From Pseudomonadota bacterium (GTDB lineage Bacteria; Desulfobacterota; JADFVX01): DNA of 37,797 nucleotides. The stretch spans positions 1 to 37,797 of the forward strand of contig JADFVX010000075.1 in the NCBI GenBank assembly GCA_015222755.1. The letters are read 5' to 3'. Of the stretch, positions 15,133-25,600 are shown one piece after another (position 1 is the stretch's first letter; the number at the start of each line of letters is the position of its first letter). The translations under genes and the position numbers were made by a program. A model generated the notes under the pieces. That model was not told where the DNA came from, searched no databases, and saw only the letters and a list, made by a program, of their open reading frames with translations.

Positions 15133-15891
15133 TTATTGTTTTGCGCCCCTGCCGCCACGTCTTCCTGCCTTAGTGCGTCCACTCCGGCCTGTCGCTTTTG
15201 CAGGTCCCGCCCTCTCAAGACGCGTTGCTATATATACAATATGCCTCAAACCGCCCTTGCCGGGCCTTTGTTTTTCAAAGGAGAACCCGGCATTTTTAAG
15301 GCGCCCTTCAAATGACTTGTCGGGGTCTTCAGACCATACGGCAAACACACCTCCCGGTGCAAGGGCCTCATGGGTAAGCTCCAGCGCGCCATCGCCGTAG
15401 AAGGCCTCACCTTTCCCCCCATCAGATTCAAATGGCCCTTCGTAGAGATCGAGTATTATTGCATCAAAGCGGCCAGAATCCTCTCCCACAGCCGCCTTCA
15501 TTATTAGTAAAGAAACGTCTTCAATCTCAACGGATACCCGGGGATCCGTCACGGCACTATCTGTAAGGGATGCCAGTGGCCCCTTGCACCATCTTGGCAT
15601 GATTTCGTTGAGCTCTGCCACCTTGATCGATGCGGCAGCAGGAAGGACATCAAGTGCTGCCTTCAGCGTACAGCCCATTCCAAGCCCACCGATCAGCACC
15701 CTGGGGGCCCGTCTCTTCCCCATAGCGTCACAGGCAAGTTCAGAAAGGACGCACTCGGAACGATTGGCAAGAGAGTTCATGAGAACGCGTCCGTCTATAG
15801 TGATAAGGAAATCTCCCTCACCACGCTTGCGCAGCTCAAGTAAGCCGTCAGGGCTTTCAGTACTTTCTATTGTCTCCCAGCGTTTTGCCAA
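15133..15891 (-). CDS. Spermidine-synthase-like methyltransferase-fold protein
   Basis: A 252-residue protein with the Rossmann-like fold of the spermine/spermidine synthase family. The nucleotide-binding loop reads VLIGGLGMGCTLKAAL (about residues 65-80), followed by VAELNEIMPRW and, further on, FDAIILDLYEGPF, which matches the D-x-Y/D acidic turn of the family. The C-terminus is rich in Lys, Arg and Gly (from TGRSGRTKAGRRGGRG), which might bind nucleic acid. The start is a TTG with GGGGAG five bases before it. True spermidine synthases have a longer N-terminal beta-barrel and an intact GGGDG loop, so a polyamine product is uncertain; many such proteins are uncharacterised. No speD or other polyamine gene is near. 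Confidence 0.7.
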   Translation of the reverse strand: MAKRWETIESTESPDGLLELRKRGEGDFLITIDGRVLMNSLANRSECVLSELACDAMGKRRAPRVLIGGLGMGCTLKAALDVLPAAASIKVAELNEIMPRWCKGPLASLTDSAVTDPRVSVEIEDVSLLIMKAAVGEDSGRFDAIILDLYEGPFESDGGKGEAFYGDGALELTHEALAPGGVFAVWSEDPDKSFEGRLKNAGFSFEKQRPGKGGLRHIVYIATRLERAGPAKATGRSGRTKAGRRGGRGAKQ

Positions 15892-16055
15892 TATACTCCC
15901 CTGCTTTCCCCTTTAAAGGCTCAGCATTCCAGCATAAAAGATTATAAATTAGTGAGTTCGGATAGCACCCGGGCTGCGGGTCTGGGAATGAGTGTCTGAG
16001 TCATATTGAAATAGACCTCTGATGAGGAGATGTTGTCAAATGACACGCCCATGCT

Positions 16056-16556
16056 CTATCTCCCTTCCCCCGCCTTGATGATTTTTTTCTCCTTGAGCCA
16101 GTCCCTGATAGCCTCACGCATGCCCTTATCGCAAAGATCGGCCCATCGCTCTTTTTCTTCAGGGTATTCAAAAAGGGCCTTTTCAAAGGCCTCTACAGGA
16201 CTACCATCTTCAAGTACTGCATGAAGTTCCTTCTTTAATGCATTATCGGGCAAGCTATTTATAAACTCGGCCATGAGATGCTTTATCATGAAGACAAGTA
16301 CTTTCGGGATGTCTAAGTAACGTTCCTTTTCATAGAACAGGATGTTCTCTGCCGTTTCGACGAGGTCTTTTTTCCACTCCGGCAAAGAGGCTATCTGCTC
16401 GACATCGCTTTCTTTAACGGCCTGCATGACATCATTTGAGACCACCACTATCTCATATTCCTGCCTATCGAAACACAGCCTGCTCCCGTCAAGATCCGGC
16501 CTTTCCAGCTGGTCTATCATGGCATCCATATCTATAACTTTGCCTTTAGTTGTCAT
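16056..16556 (-). CDS. UPF0158 family protein
   Basis: A 166-residue soluble, acidic protein resembling the UPF0158 family, whose function is unknown. Typical features are the N-terminal IDMDAMIDQLERPD, a short beta segment ending in VVVSND, the LPEWKK motif and a C-terminal region with AFEKALFEYPEEKERWADLC, equivalent to the family's AFRRFKD-x-W segment. Its ATG overlaps the TGA of the ppnN gene (ATGA), so it is translationally coupled to a nucleotide-recycling enzyme. There is no signal peptide or membrane segment. A 164-base gap follows, with no clear terminator. Confidence 0.65.
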   Translation of the reverse strand: MTTKGKVIDMDAMIDQLERPDLDGSRLCFDRQEYEIVVVSNDVMQAVKESDVEQIASLPEWKKDLVETAENILFYEKERYLDIPKVLVFMIKHLMAEFINSLPDNALKKELHAVLEDGSPVEAFEKALFEYPEEKERWADLCDKGMREAIRDWLKEKKIIKAGEGR

Positions 16557-17932
16557 TTTATGATCCTGTAGCAGGGGACATACTCTCCTGATAGCTTCAT
16601 CCGTCTCTGGGCTGCGAAGCCGGCAAGCATCTTATCCATAGACTCCATGATGGCCGCCTCTCCACTTATCTCGAATGGGCCATTGGCCTCTATGCTACGT
16701 ACCCCCTCGTCCTTCACGTTGCCTGAAACGATACCGGAGAAGGCCCTGCGTAAATTGGCAGCCAGGTGGTGCCTCTCCTGGTCTTTATGGAGATCAAGCG
16801 AGGCCATATTCTCATGTGTAGGTTCGAATGGATGCTGGAAGGGCTCATCTATCTTTAGCAGCCAGTTGTAGTAGAATGCGTCGCTTTTTGCCTTGCGAAA
16901 TTCATAGACCTGTTCTATGCCCGCCTTCATTTCGCGGGCAACGGAGTCGGGATCATTTATGATGATCTTATAGCGCTGCTGCGCCTCAAGGCCCAGCGTG
17001 TCACCGATAAACAGGTTTATCTCTCTGAAGTAGTCACGGGCAGATTCAGGGCCTGTAAAGATCAGAGGAAATGGTATCTCCTTATTGTCAGGGTGGAGAA
17101 GCACGCCCAGGATATAGAGGATCTCCTCTGCCGTTCCGGGCCCGCCGGGAAACACGATAACACCGTGGCCTGTGCGTACAAAGGCCTCCAGGCGCTTTTC
17201 TATGTCCGGAAGTATGACGAGGTCGTTTACGATTGGGTTTGGCGGTTCAGCGGCGATTATGCCAGGCTCGGACATCCCTATGTAGAGACCGCTCCTTATG
17301 CGCTGCTTGGCATGGGCGATTGTGGCCCCCTTCATTGGCCCTTTCATGGCACCGGGGCCGCATCCTGTGCAGATATCCAGGCCCCTGAGTCCCATGGCGT
17401 GCCCTACTTCACTGGTATATTTATATTCTTCTTCATTTATGGAGTGCCCTCCCCAGCATACGACAAGGTTCGGCACGGTGCGGGGTACCAGTATCCTTGC
17501 ATGGCGCAGTATATGGAACACTGTATTGGTTATCCCTTGCGATGTATTCAGGTCAAACTTGCAGGTGTTCCTGTATACCTCATCCTGAAGGAAGACAACG
17601 TCCCTCAGCACGGCAAAGAGATGCTCGTTTATACCCTTTATCAGTTCTCCGTCTACAAAGGCGCTTGCGGGGGCGTTTTTGAGTTCAAGCTTTATCCCCC
17701 TCTCCTGCTGCACGACCCTTATATCGAAGGATTCAAACTTTTCCAGCAGCTCCTTCCCGTCGTCTATATGGCTGCCGCAGTTGAGAACCGCCAGCGAGCA
17801 GTTGCGGAAGATGCTGTGCATCTCCCCTTCACTGGCATCCAGCAGCCTTGTCACTTCCGTCTTGGAGAGTACCTCCATCCGTCCCTGCGGAGTTATCCGC
17901 GCGTCAAGCACTCCATCTATATTGTTTGTCAT
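16553..17932 (-). CDS. ppnN: Pyrimidine/purine nucleotide 5'-monophosphate nucleosidase
   Basis: A 459-residue homologue of E. coli PpnN (YgdH), a LOG-family enzyme that hydrolyses the N-glycosidic bond of nucleoside monophosphates, releasing free base and ribose 5-phosphate; in E. coli it responds to (p)ppGpp. The order matches: an N-terminal DUF4478 domain (about 1-145), the LOG domain with CWGGHSINEEE (159-169), GPGAMKGPMKGA (192-203) and the signature PGGPGTAEE (262-270), and a C-terminal DUF3412 domain. Length is close to the E. coli protein. It follows the recG terminator, with AAGGAAG nine bases before ATG, and is coupled by a 4-base overlap to the UPF0158 gene. Role in base salvage fits the upstream pyr operon. 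Confidence 0.9.
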   Translation of the reverse strand: MTNNIDGVLDARITPQGRMEVLSKTEVTRLLDASEGEMHSIFRNCSLAVLNCGSHIDDGKELLEKFESFDIRVVQQERGIKLELKNAPASAFVDGELIKGINEHLFAVLRDVVFLQDEVYRNTCKFDLNTSQGITNTVFHILRHARILVPRTVPNLVVCWGGHSINEEEYKYTSEVGHAMGLRGLDICTGCGPGAMKGPMKGATIAHAKQRIRSGLYIGMSEPGIIAAEPPNPIVNDLVILPDIEKRLEAFVRTGHGVIVFPGGPGTAEEILYILGVLLHPDNKEIPFPLIFTGPESARDYFREINLFIGDTLGLEAQQRYKIIINDPDSVAREMKAGIEQVYEFRKAKSDAFYYNWLLKIDEPFQHPFEPTHENMASLDLHKDQERHHLAANLRRAFSGIVSGNVKDEGVRSIEANGPFEISGEAAIMESMDKMLAGFAAQRRMKLSGEYVPCYRIIK

Positions 17933-17971
17933 GGCTTCAAGCTTCCTTTTTTTTGGATTTCAAATAGTAGC

Positions 17972-18004
17972 AAAAAAAGGGAGCAAAAGAAATTCCTTTC
18001 TCCC
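17972..18004 (-). terminator. Intrinsic terminator after recG
   Basis: On the minus strand GGGAG (18004-18000) pairs with CTCCC (17983-17979). Inside it AAAG pairs with CTTT, with a two-base bulge. Seven Ts follow (17978-17972). It lies 31 bases after the recG stop and closes the long pyr-recG transcript. Confidence 0.7.
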
Positions 18005-18034
18005 TCTCCCGAGTAAGGTGAATGGCGGCTGCAA

Positions 18035-20479
18035 CTATCCCACAGTTGCAAACTCCAGGCGGCCCCTCCACCTCTCCTTAAGCACAGCACCCACTCTTTT
18101 GTTTTCCGGAGATGAAAGTTCCGGGTCGGCGGCTACAAGGGCAAAGGCATCTTCACGTGCCTCTTTGAGTATCTTTTCGTCTTTTATGATATTTCCTATG
18201 CGGAAATCCGGCATACCCGACTGGCGGGTACCAAGGAAATCGCCCGGCCCGCGTATCTTGAGATCCGCCTCGGAGATATCGAAGCCGCTGGTGTAGCGCT
18301 CCATTACTGAGAGCCTCTGCCTTGCCTCATCGGACTTTTGATACTGGGCAAGAAGAATGCAGAGGGATTTTTCGCTTCCCCGCCCCACCCTGCCCCTCAG
18401 CTGGTGAAGCTGGGAGAGGCCAAAACGCTCGGCATGCTCTACCACCATAATGCTTGCGTTGGGGACATCTATGCCCACCTCTATAACGGTGGTAGAAACA
18501 AGTATCGTGATATCCCCGGCCTTGAATGCCGACATGACGGCATCCTTATCGCCCGGCTTCATCTTTCCATGTATGAGGCCTACACTGAAGGAAGGGAAAT
18601 GCGTCTTGATCTCCTCTGCCATGCTTGTGGCATCGAGAAGGTCCATCTTCTCAGACTCTTCAACTAGCGGATAGACAATGTAGGCCTGCCTGCCCTTTCC
18701 AAGTTCATTATTTATTATAGAGTATACCTTCAGGCGGTCGCGCTCATGATAGACCCTGGTATTAATGGGCTGCCTTCCAGGCGGTAACTCGTCTATTACG
18801 GAAAGCTCCAGGTCACCGTATACTGTCATGGCAAGGGAGCGCGGTATGGGCGTTGCCGTCATGACAAGCATGTTGGGATAGCGGCCTCCGGCCCCCATCT
18901 TCTTGAGCTGGGCGCGCTGCATAACGCCAAAGCGGTGCTGCTCGTCTACAATTCCAAGGCCAAGATTTCTAAAGCTGACACCTTCCTGTATCAGGGCATG
19001 GGTACCTATGACGATATCGGCATCTCCGGCTGCTACCTGCTCTATGTACTCACGTTTTTCTTTGCCCTTCTGGCTTCCCTTTATGAGGGCCACCTTAATG
19101 CCCAGCTCTTCTGCAATACTGCCTATGCTCAGGTAGTGCTGCTCGGCAAGTATCTCCGTTGGCGCCATTATGGCAGCCTGATAACCTGCCTCAATGGCGG
19201 TCAGGGCGGAAGCTAAAGCCACCAGGGTCTTTCCGCAGCCAACATCCCCTTGTATGAGGCGATGCATGGGGAAAGGCGCTGCAAGGTCTGCGTCTATCTC
19301 TCCTATTACGCGTTGCTGGGCCGAGGTAAGCTTAAAGGGAAGTAAGGAGATGAGTTTCTTTCGCAATGCATTGGCAGATCTAAGCTCTATGCCCGGCTCG
19401 ATCTCCACACCATGCTGGCGCAGTGCTATGCCTGCCTCAAGAAAAAAGAACTCATCATAAACAAGGCGCCTGTGGGCCTGGGTGCTTTTATCATTCAATG
19501 CCTCTATGTCTGCATCAATTTCCGGGCGGTGTATTATCCTGAAAGCATCCCCCATTGGCATAAGCTTCCTCTGTCTGCGCAGTCTCTCAGGTATACCGTC
19601 GGGTATAGAGACTGCAAACTCATCTACAATGCGGGACATGATTTTGCGCATCCTCCTCTGTCCCAGCCCTTCTGTAAGGGGGTAGACGGGGAGTATCTGC
19701 TTAAAACTCTCAAGGGCATCCTCACCGGCCTTCAGGCGCTCTGCTTCAGGATGTATCATCTCCCTGCTGCCGCCGAAGGACTTTACATCTCCCGAGGCAA
19801 GTATCTGTTCACCTTCCTTGAAATTGGATTTTATATAACGGAGGTTGTAGTTGAACCACTTAAGGGTAAGGGTGCCAGTACCATCGCCTATGACTACCTC
19901 GAAGACCTTGCGCCTCCCCCTTCCCAGAGGCGCTTCCCCCATGGCAAGGACCTCTCCTGCGACCTGCTGAATCTCACCAGACACTAAATGGGCAATCTTT
20001 TTTAGGTTTCGCCTGTCATCATAGCGGTGAGGTACAAGGTAAAGCGCGTCTTCTACGGTATTTATCCCTTTCCTTGCCAGCAGAGAGGATATCTTTGGCC
20101 CTACCCCCTTTATGACTTGCAGCTCTGTAGACATAGCCCTGCAAGAGACCTCAGTATCTACTGAGGAAGCGTGTCTCTCATTACCTTGGGCATCTTGCGG
20201 TTGACCAGGAGTATTTAGGGAATTGATTGTATTAAGGGCTGTGGCAATGTTTTTTTGCCTGTCTTCAAGGGAGAGGCCGTCAAATCTTGCAAAGTCTTGC
20301 CTTAAGGCTTCGAGTTGTGCTTTCTGGATGTCAGATGCAAGGGGATTTGCGCTGTCTATAAGAGTGGGGATGAGACTTGCGAGATCTTTCACCTTGGCAA
20401 GGTTCGCAAAGCCCTTCTTTGATGCAAAGAGAAGCGGCTTTTGAATCGCCAGAAGCCTCTTTTCAAGTTCGCTTTCCAA
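18035..20479 (-). CDS. recG: ATP-dependent DNA helicase RecG
   Basis: An 814-residue branch-migration helicase that rescues stalled replication forks and processes Holliday junctions. About 125 residues precede the wedge region, longer than E. coli RecG (about 690) and like the N-terminally extended RecG forms of Thermotoga. A helix-hairpin-helix-like segment reads VIKGVGPKISSLLARKGI. Helicase motifs follow in order: GDVGCGKT (motif I, with Cys where Ser is usual), DEQHRFGV (II), TATPIPRSL (III), STTVIEVGIDVPNA (V) and QLRGRVGRG (VI). The start is a TTG with GGGTAAG before it. It is the last gene of the pyrimidine operon, 15 bp after the DUF1858 gene, and is followed by a clear terminator. 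Confidence 0.96.
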   Translation of the reverse strand: MESELEKRLLAIQKPLLFASKKGFANLAKVKDLASLIPTLIDSANPLASDIQKAQLEALRQDFARFDGLSLEDRQKNIATALNTINSLNTPGQPQDAQGNERHASSVDTEVSCRAMSTELQVIKGVGPKISSLLARKGINTVEDALYLVPHRYDDRRNLKKIAHLVSGEIQQVAGEVLAMGEAPLGRGRRKVFEVVIGDGTGTLTLKWFNYNLRYIKSNFKEGEQILASGDVKSFGGSREMIHPEAERLKAGEDALESFKQILPVYPLTEGLGQRRMRKIMSRIVDEFAVSIPDGIPERLRRQRKLMPMGDAFRIIHRPEIDADIEALNDKSTQAHRRLVYDEFFFLEAGIALRQHGVEIEPGIELRSANALRKKLISLLPFKLTSAQQRVIGEIDADLAAPFPMHRLIQGDVGCGKTLVALASALTAIEAGYQAAIMAPTEILAEQHYLSIGSIAEELGIKVALIKGSQKGKEKREYIEQVAAGDADIVIGTHALIQEGVSFRNLGLGIVDEQHRFGVMQRAQLKKMGAGGRYPNMLVMTATPIPRSLAMTVYGDLELSVIDELPPGRQPINTRVYHERDRLKVYSIINNELGKGRQAYIVYPLVEESEKMDLLDATSMAEEIKTHFPSFSVGLIHGKMKPGDKDAVMSAFKAGDITILVSTTVIEVGIDVPNASIMVVEHAERFGLSQLHQLRGRVGRGSEKSLCILLAQYQKSDEARQRLSVMERYTSGFDISEADLKIRGPGDFLGTRQSGMPDFRIGNIIKDEKILKEAREDAFALVAADPELSSPENKRVGAVLKERWRGRLEFATVG

Positions 20480-20494
20480 AGATAGCTTACCCTG

Positions 20495-20695
20495 TCAGCC
20501 TGAAATCGCCTTATTCAGGTCTTTGACCAGTCTTTCAAGGTCAAGCCCGTGTGACCACGCGGCGTTTCTCACTGACTCCTGCTCGATGCCAAGGCATCCG
20601 AAACAGTCCAGTTTGTATTTTTTTACAACGTCTTTGGTTTCCGGGTATTTTTTAAACATCTCGCCTATCTTTGTTTCTTCCGTTATTTTAGCCAT
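20495..20695 (-). CDS. DUF1858 domain protein
   Basis: A 66-residue protein of the DUF1858 (hybrid-cluster-protein-associated disulfide) family. The core DETKIGEMFKKYPE-type start is seen as ETKIGEMFKKYPETKDV, and the conserved C-x2-C pair as DCFGCLG (residues 31-36), followed by a helical C-terminus. The family is thought to bind or sense redox state through the Cys pair and is common in anaerobes. A TAGGA site precedes the ATG. It sits between the transglutaminase gene (20 bp) and recG (15 bp). The reason for its place in a pyrimidine/DNA repair operon is not apparent. Confidence 0.85.
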   Translation of the reverse strand: MAKITEETKIGEMFKKYPETKDVVKKYKLDCFGCLGIEQESVRNAAWSHGLDLERLVKDLNKAISG

Positions 20696-20715
20696 AATCC
20701 TACCAAACCTTATTT

Positions 20716-22221
20716 TTATTTTTTACTAACTCTATTAATTATCTCTATTTCAATTTTTCCAATAAGTGCCATTATCCTAAGCTGTGCCTCAAAAGAGCCC
20801 TCAGCCAGCTTGATATGAGTAGCGTCGGCAGGAAAGCCGCCTAATATGGTATCAATGGCCAGCCATTTACCTACCCAGACTTCATTCCAGGCATGATACA
20901 TAAAGCCCTCATATTCTGTGGAATAGACTATCCCCGAGATGACTTTTGTCGGCAGGCCTGCAGCCCGGGCAAGGGCCGCATAAAGATTGGCATGTGCCTG
21001 GCACTCACCCTCCCCGCTTTTCAGTGTATCAAGAGCCGATACGGTATCTACAAGGCGCTTACCAATATTGCTGTCCATCCAGCTGTATATTTTCCGGGCC
21101 ACCTCTAAGGCAGAAGTCTCACTCCCTGCAATTTCCCTTGAAAGACCTAAAATCTTTTTATTATCCGAGTTAATTACATGGTCTGCCCCAAGGTAGATTT
21201 CGAAGCTGCCATCCCTGGCCGGCAGGCCGAGAACACGCTCAGGCACAGGCTGTGAAACTACGTTAAGTAAATAGTCCACGCTATCGTTTTTATTGACTGT
21301 TTCCACCACGCTTTGATGGATATCATCAATGAAAGGATAGTCACTGGGGACATTTTTAAGCATGACCCGCAGAGTCTTAATATCTCTGGGAGACTGAAGT
21401 TTTATGTTGCTTTTGACCCTCGTTGAAAGCAGCAGCTCAGCCATTGAAAGTGGTGCAGCAGGGGCAAGGGCATCGACTTTTTCGGCGCGAACAAGACGGA
21501 AGCCGTTGGGAGAGACCTCCTCCACAGTGTCCCCTTCTGCTGTGAGGATCAATTCACCTACAATGCCTTTGAAGCGTTCTTCAAAACGATAGAGCTTGGT
21601 CTTTTCACCTCTGAAAAAACCGCTCTCCTCGGCCATGAGCTTAACAGTCACTTTTTCTACTGCAAGTAGCGGCTCAAGGAGGACATCAAAAACAGCCTCT
21701 TCGCCGACCTTCAGCTTCCTGTCAAGGAGAGCCTGTTTCAAAAGGACCGATGTATAGAGATTCTTACTCCAGTCATATAGCTTGCTGCGCCTGTCACCTG
21801 CATTTATCTCTACAAAAAACTTGTCTCCCCTGCGCTCACCACGGACAGACATACGGTGTTCCATGATGTTCTGTCTATAGTCGAAGGCGAAAAGATGTCC
21901 ATCCTTATCAAGATAAGCGGTCTGTTCCAGCTGGGTGAAGGTTTTATCACCCTCTACTTCCATCTCAATATGGGCAAAACTTTTAACCTGCTGGACCTCT
22001 TTCCCGCCCAGAGTGCCACTTGAAGTCACTCCATGGACGTAACCGATCTTCTTTCCCTGAAAAAAAGCCTCCATCCATTCGTCCTGCAAGATAGACAAAG
22101 ACTTAAATTCGCCGTCAACGATTGCCGGTTTTCGTGACTCAGAGTGACAGGCAGGAAGAAATATCAGTAAAACCGCAAGTAAGGCAGCTTTCTTACTTAA
22201 AGGCGACATCCACGATTTCAT
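20716..22221 (-). CDS. Transglutaminase-like lipoprotein
   Basis: A 501-residue exported protein with a transglutaminase-like cysteine protease domain. The N-terminus is a lipoprotein signal, KKAALLAVLLIFLPAC, with the modified Cys25. A beta-rich region follows (30-330). The catalytic triad is visible as Cys407 in GEGECQAHANL, His443 in MYHAWNEVW and Asp457 in AIDTILGG. Such domains act as peptidases, amidases or cross-linking enzymes in the envelope. The gene begins 29 bp inside the 3' end of greA in another frame; a second ATG four codons later (22209) is also possible. Substrate is unknown. Confidence 0.88.
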   Translation of the reverse strand: MKSWMSPLSKKAALLAVLLIFLPACHSESRKPAIVDGEFKSLSILQDEWMEAFFQGKKIGYVHGVTSSGTLGGKEVQQVKSFAHIEMEVEGDKTFTQLEQTAYLDKDGHLFAFDYRQNIMEHRMSVRGERRGDKFFVEINAGDRRSKLYDWSKNLYTSVLLKQALLDRKLKVGEEAVFDVLLEPLLAVEKVTVKLMAEESGFFRGEKTKLYRFEERFKGIVGELILTAEGDTVEEVSPNGFRLVRAEKVDALAPAAPLSMAELLLSTRVKSNIKLQSPRDIKTLRVMLKNVPSDYPFIDDIHQSVVETVNKNDSVDYLLNVVSQPVPERVLGLPARDGSFEIYLGADHVINSDNKKILGLSREIAGSETSALEVARKIYSWMDSNIGKRLVDTVSALDTLKSGEGECQAHANLYAALARAAGLPTKVISGIVYSTEYEGFMYHAWNEVWVGKWLAIDTILGGFPADATHIKLAEGSFEAQLRIMALIGKIEIEIINRVSKK

Positions 22222-22669
22222 ACTCTTTCGAACCGGCCGGTGTGGTGATAGTTACCTCGTCATCCACATTCCTGCCAATAAGCCCTCTGGCAATAGGGGA
22301 CTGCACGGATATTCTACCTGCATTCACATCGGCCTCATCAAGGCCTACTATCTTGTATGTCACCTTTTGATCTGTATCTATATCACAAATAGTAACGGTG
22401 GCCCCAAAGACCACCCTATCGCCTGAAAGTTTTGATATATCGATTATTTCACAGCAGGCAAGTTTAGTATTAATTTCCTTGATGCGTCCTTCGATAAAGC
22501 CCTGTTTTTCCTTTGCGGCATCGTATTCTGCATTTTCCGACAAGTCACCGTGGTCCCGCGCTACTGCAATCGCTTCTATGACCCTGGGGCGCTCTATTGT
22601 CTTTAATCTTTTCAATTCTTCCTGAAGTGCCTTGTGCCCGTCTACAGTAATAGGCTCTCTTCCTTCCAT
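22193..22669 (-). CDS. greA: Transcription elongation factor GreA
   Basis: A 158-residue GreA that enters the RNA polymerase secondary channel and stimulates cleavage of backtracked transcripts. The N-terminal coiled coil carries the catalytic acidic loop RDHGDLSENAEYDAAKEKQ (about residues 38-56). The C-terminal FKBP-like domain contains YKIVGLDEADVNAGRISVQSPIARGLIG. Length is normal. The ATG overlaps the carB stop as TAATG, so it is translationally coupled to carB. Being inside a PyrR-attenuated transcript, its level may follow pyrimidine supply unless an internal promoter exists. Confidence 0.97.
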   Translation of the reverse strand: MEGREPITVDGHKALQEELKRLKTIERPRVIEAIAVARDHGDLSENAEYDAAKEKQGFIEGRIKEINTKLACCEIIDISKLSGDRVVFGATVTICDIDTDQKVTYKIVGLDEADVNAGRISVQSPIARGLIGRNVDDEVTITTPAGSKEYEIVDVAFK

Positions 22670-25600
22670 TAATTTGTCTCCTGTTTTTTATGATATTCCT
22701 GTAAGGGCTTTACGCTAAGCCCTTCCTCAAGCTCTGCCTCTATACCCTTAACCGCCGCTTTTGCGCCTGCCACAGTCGTAAAATAAGGTATATTTTTCAA
22801 GAGAGAGGTTCGTCTTATAGAGTATGATGCGGCAATGGCCTCCTTGCCTATAGTCGTGTTTATAACCATGCCTATCTCTGAGCTCTTAAGCCTGTCTACA
22901 ATGTCGGGTCTGCCCTGGCCGACCTTATGTACGAATGTGACAGGAACGTCCCTCTCTATTAGATAGTCTGCCGTACCCTTTGTGGCAACGATCTCAAAAC
23001 TATTTTTGTGAAGGCGCTTAACTGCATCAAAGACGGCAGCCTTGTCCTCATCCCGGACACTGACAAAGATGCGCCCTTCCTTAGGCAACAGCACACCGGC
23101 CCCTTTCTGGGCCTTGGTAAATGCCCGACCGAACTCCTTGTCTATACCCATAACCTCACCGGTAGAGCGCATCTCAGGCCCTAGCAGGGTATCGACTCCC
23201 GGAAATTTCATAAATGGAAAAACGGCCTCCTTGACAGATATAAAATCTGTGCTGATCCTGCCTGAAATACCAAGTTCCTTAAGAGTCATGCCGGACATTA
23301 CTTTAGCCCCGATCTTGGCCAGCGCTACATTGGTGGCCTTGCTGACGAAGGGAACGGTCCTCGATGCCCGGGGATTGACCTCTATGATATAGACCTCGCC
23401 GTCCTTTATGGCGTACTGTATATTCATAAGGCCCTTCACATTAAGCTCCAGTGCCAGAGCCTCTGTCTGCCGGTGTATTTCGTCAAGCATATCCTCTCCT
23501 ACAGAATAAGGAGGGAGTGAACAGGCACTGTCACCGGAATGTATGCCCGCCTCTTCAATATGCTCCATAATGCCTCCCACTACCACGTCGGTGCCGTCCG
23601 ATATGGCATCAACATCAAGCTCTACGGCATCGCTCAGGAAACTGTCTATAAGCACAGGGTGTTCCGGTGAAGCCTTTACAGCGGTATGCATATAAGTTTC
23701 AAGCCCTGCAAGATCGTAGACTATCTCCATAGCCCTTCCGCCCAGCACGTACGAAGGCCTTACAACAACGGGATAGCCGATCTCATCAGCGATCTTTATC
23801 GCTTCGTCCACGGACCTTGCAGTACCATTCTCAGGCTGCTTCAGGCCAAGCTTCTGTAGCATTTCCTTAAAACGTTCCCTGTCTTCAGCCCTGTCTATGC
23901 TGTCAGGGGATGTTCCTATAATAGGCACGCCTTTTTCCCAAAGCGACAGGGCCAGCTTAAGCGGAGTTTGTCCGCCGAACTGCACTATAACGCCTACAGG
24001 CTTTTCTATTTCAACAATATTCAGGACGTCCTCATAGGTAAGAGGCTCGAAGTACAGCCTGTCAGAGGTATCATAGTCGGTACTGACCGTTTCAGGATTG
24101 CAGTTGACCATAATAGTCTCGTAGCCTTCCTCTGCAAGGGCAAAAGAACCGTGAACGCAGCAATAATCAAACTCAATTCCCTGCCCTATGCGGTTAGGCC
24201 CGCCTCCCAGGATAATAATCTTCTTTCTGTCCGTTACATCAGACTCGTCCTCACTCTCGTATGTAGAGTAAAGATAAGGGGTGTGGGCAACAAACTCGGC
24301 ACCGCAGGTATCGACCGTTTTATAGGTAACATTAATTCCGGCAGACAGGCGCTCTAAGCGGACTTCTTCTTCCGTCTTGCCTGAAAGGACGGCTATACGC
24401 CTGTCGGAAAAACCCATCTCCTTGGCCTTTCTAAATACGGCAACATCAATATTTCCACCCTTTGCAGATGCGGCTATTTTAACTTCAAAGGCCACGATCC
24501 GGCGTATATTTTCAAGGAACCAGCGGTCTATCATTGTCAGCTCGAAGACATCATCGATAGACATTCCCCCTCTCAGCGCATCAGCGACATACCATAGCCT
24601 GTCCCACCCGGGAATAGTAAGCTTTTCCCTGAGCTTTGCGCCTTTTTCCTCATCTATACGGCACTTTCCCGACCTGAGCTCTTCAATGCTGAAAAGCTCG
24701 CTTTCAAAGCCGTAGCTGTCGATCTCAAGGGAACGCAGAGACTTCTGAAGGGCCTCCTTGAAGGTACGGCCTATGGACATTGCTTCACCGACAGATTTCA
24801 TCTGCGTTGTCAGGGTCGCATCGGCCTGGGGGAACTTTTCAAAGGCAAACCTGGGGAATTTTACGACTACGTAATCTATAGTCGGTTCAAATGAAGCAGG
24901 CGTTTCCTTTGTTATATCATTCGGTATCTCATCAAGGCTGTAGCCTACGGCCAGCTTTGCAGCTATCTTTGCAATAGGGAAACCGGTTGCCTTGGAAGCA
25001 AGGGCTGAACTCCTTGAAACACGGGGGTTCATCTCTACTATGGCCAGCTTGCCGTTTTCAGGGTTGATTGCGAACTGGACATTTGAACCACCTGTATCGA
25101 CTCCTATTTCACGGATGATCTTTATTGCCGCATCCCTTAAGATCTGGTATTCCTTGTCTGTCAGTGTCTGGGCAGGGGCAACGGTAATACTGTCACCTGT
25201 ATGCACACCCATAGCATCTATATTCTCAATGGAACAGATGATGACGACGTTGTCTTTAGTATCACGCATCACCTCAAGTTCAAACTCCTTCCAGCCAATC
25301 ACCGACTCTTCAAGGAGAACCTCATTGACAGGGCTGGCCTCCAGACCTGCCTTTACCTTCTCTTCATATTCCTCGGCATTGTAGGCTATACTTCCCCCGC
25401 TTCCTCCCATAGTAAAGGAGGGCCTGATAATGACAGGGAAGCCTATTTCGGCAGCTATTGCAAGCGCCTCGTCTATTGTGTGGGCAAAGCCGCTTTTCGG
25501 GACTTCAAGGCCGACACGTTCCATTGCATCCTTAAACTCTTCCCTGTCTTCTGCCATCTTTATGGACTTAAGATTTGCACCGATAAGCTCAACGCCATAT

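Noticed and set aside
17093-18016. A 307-codon plus-strand open frame opposite ppnN
   Set aside because: It is the antisense frame of a strongly conserved ppnN gene; its translation has no recognisable domain.
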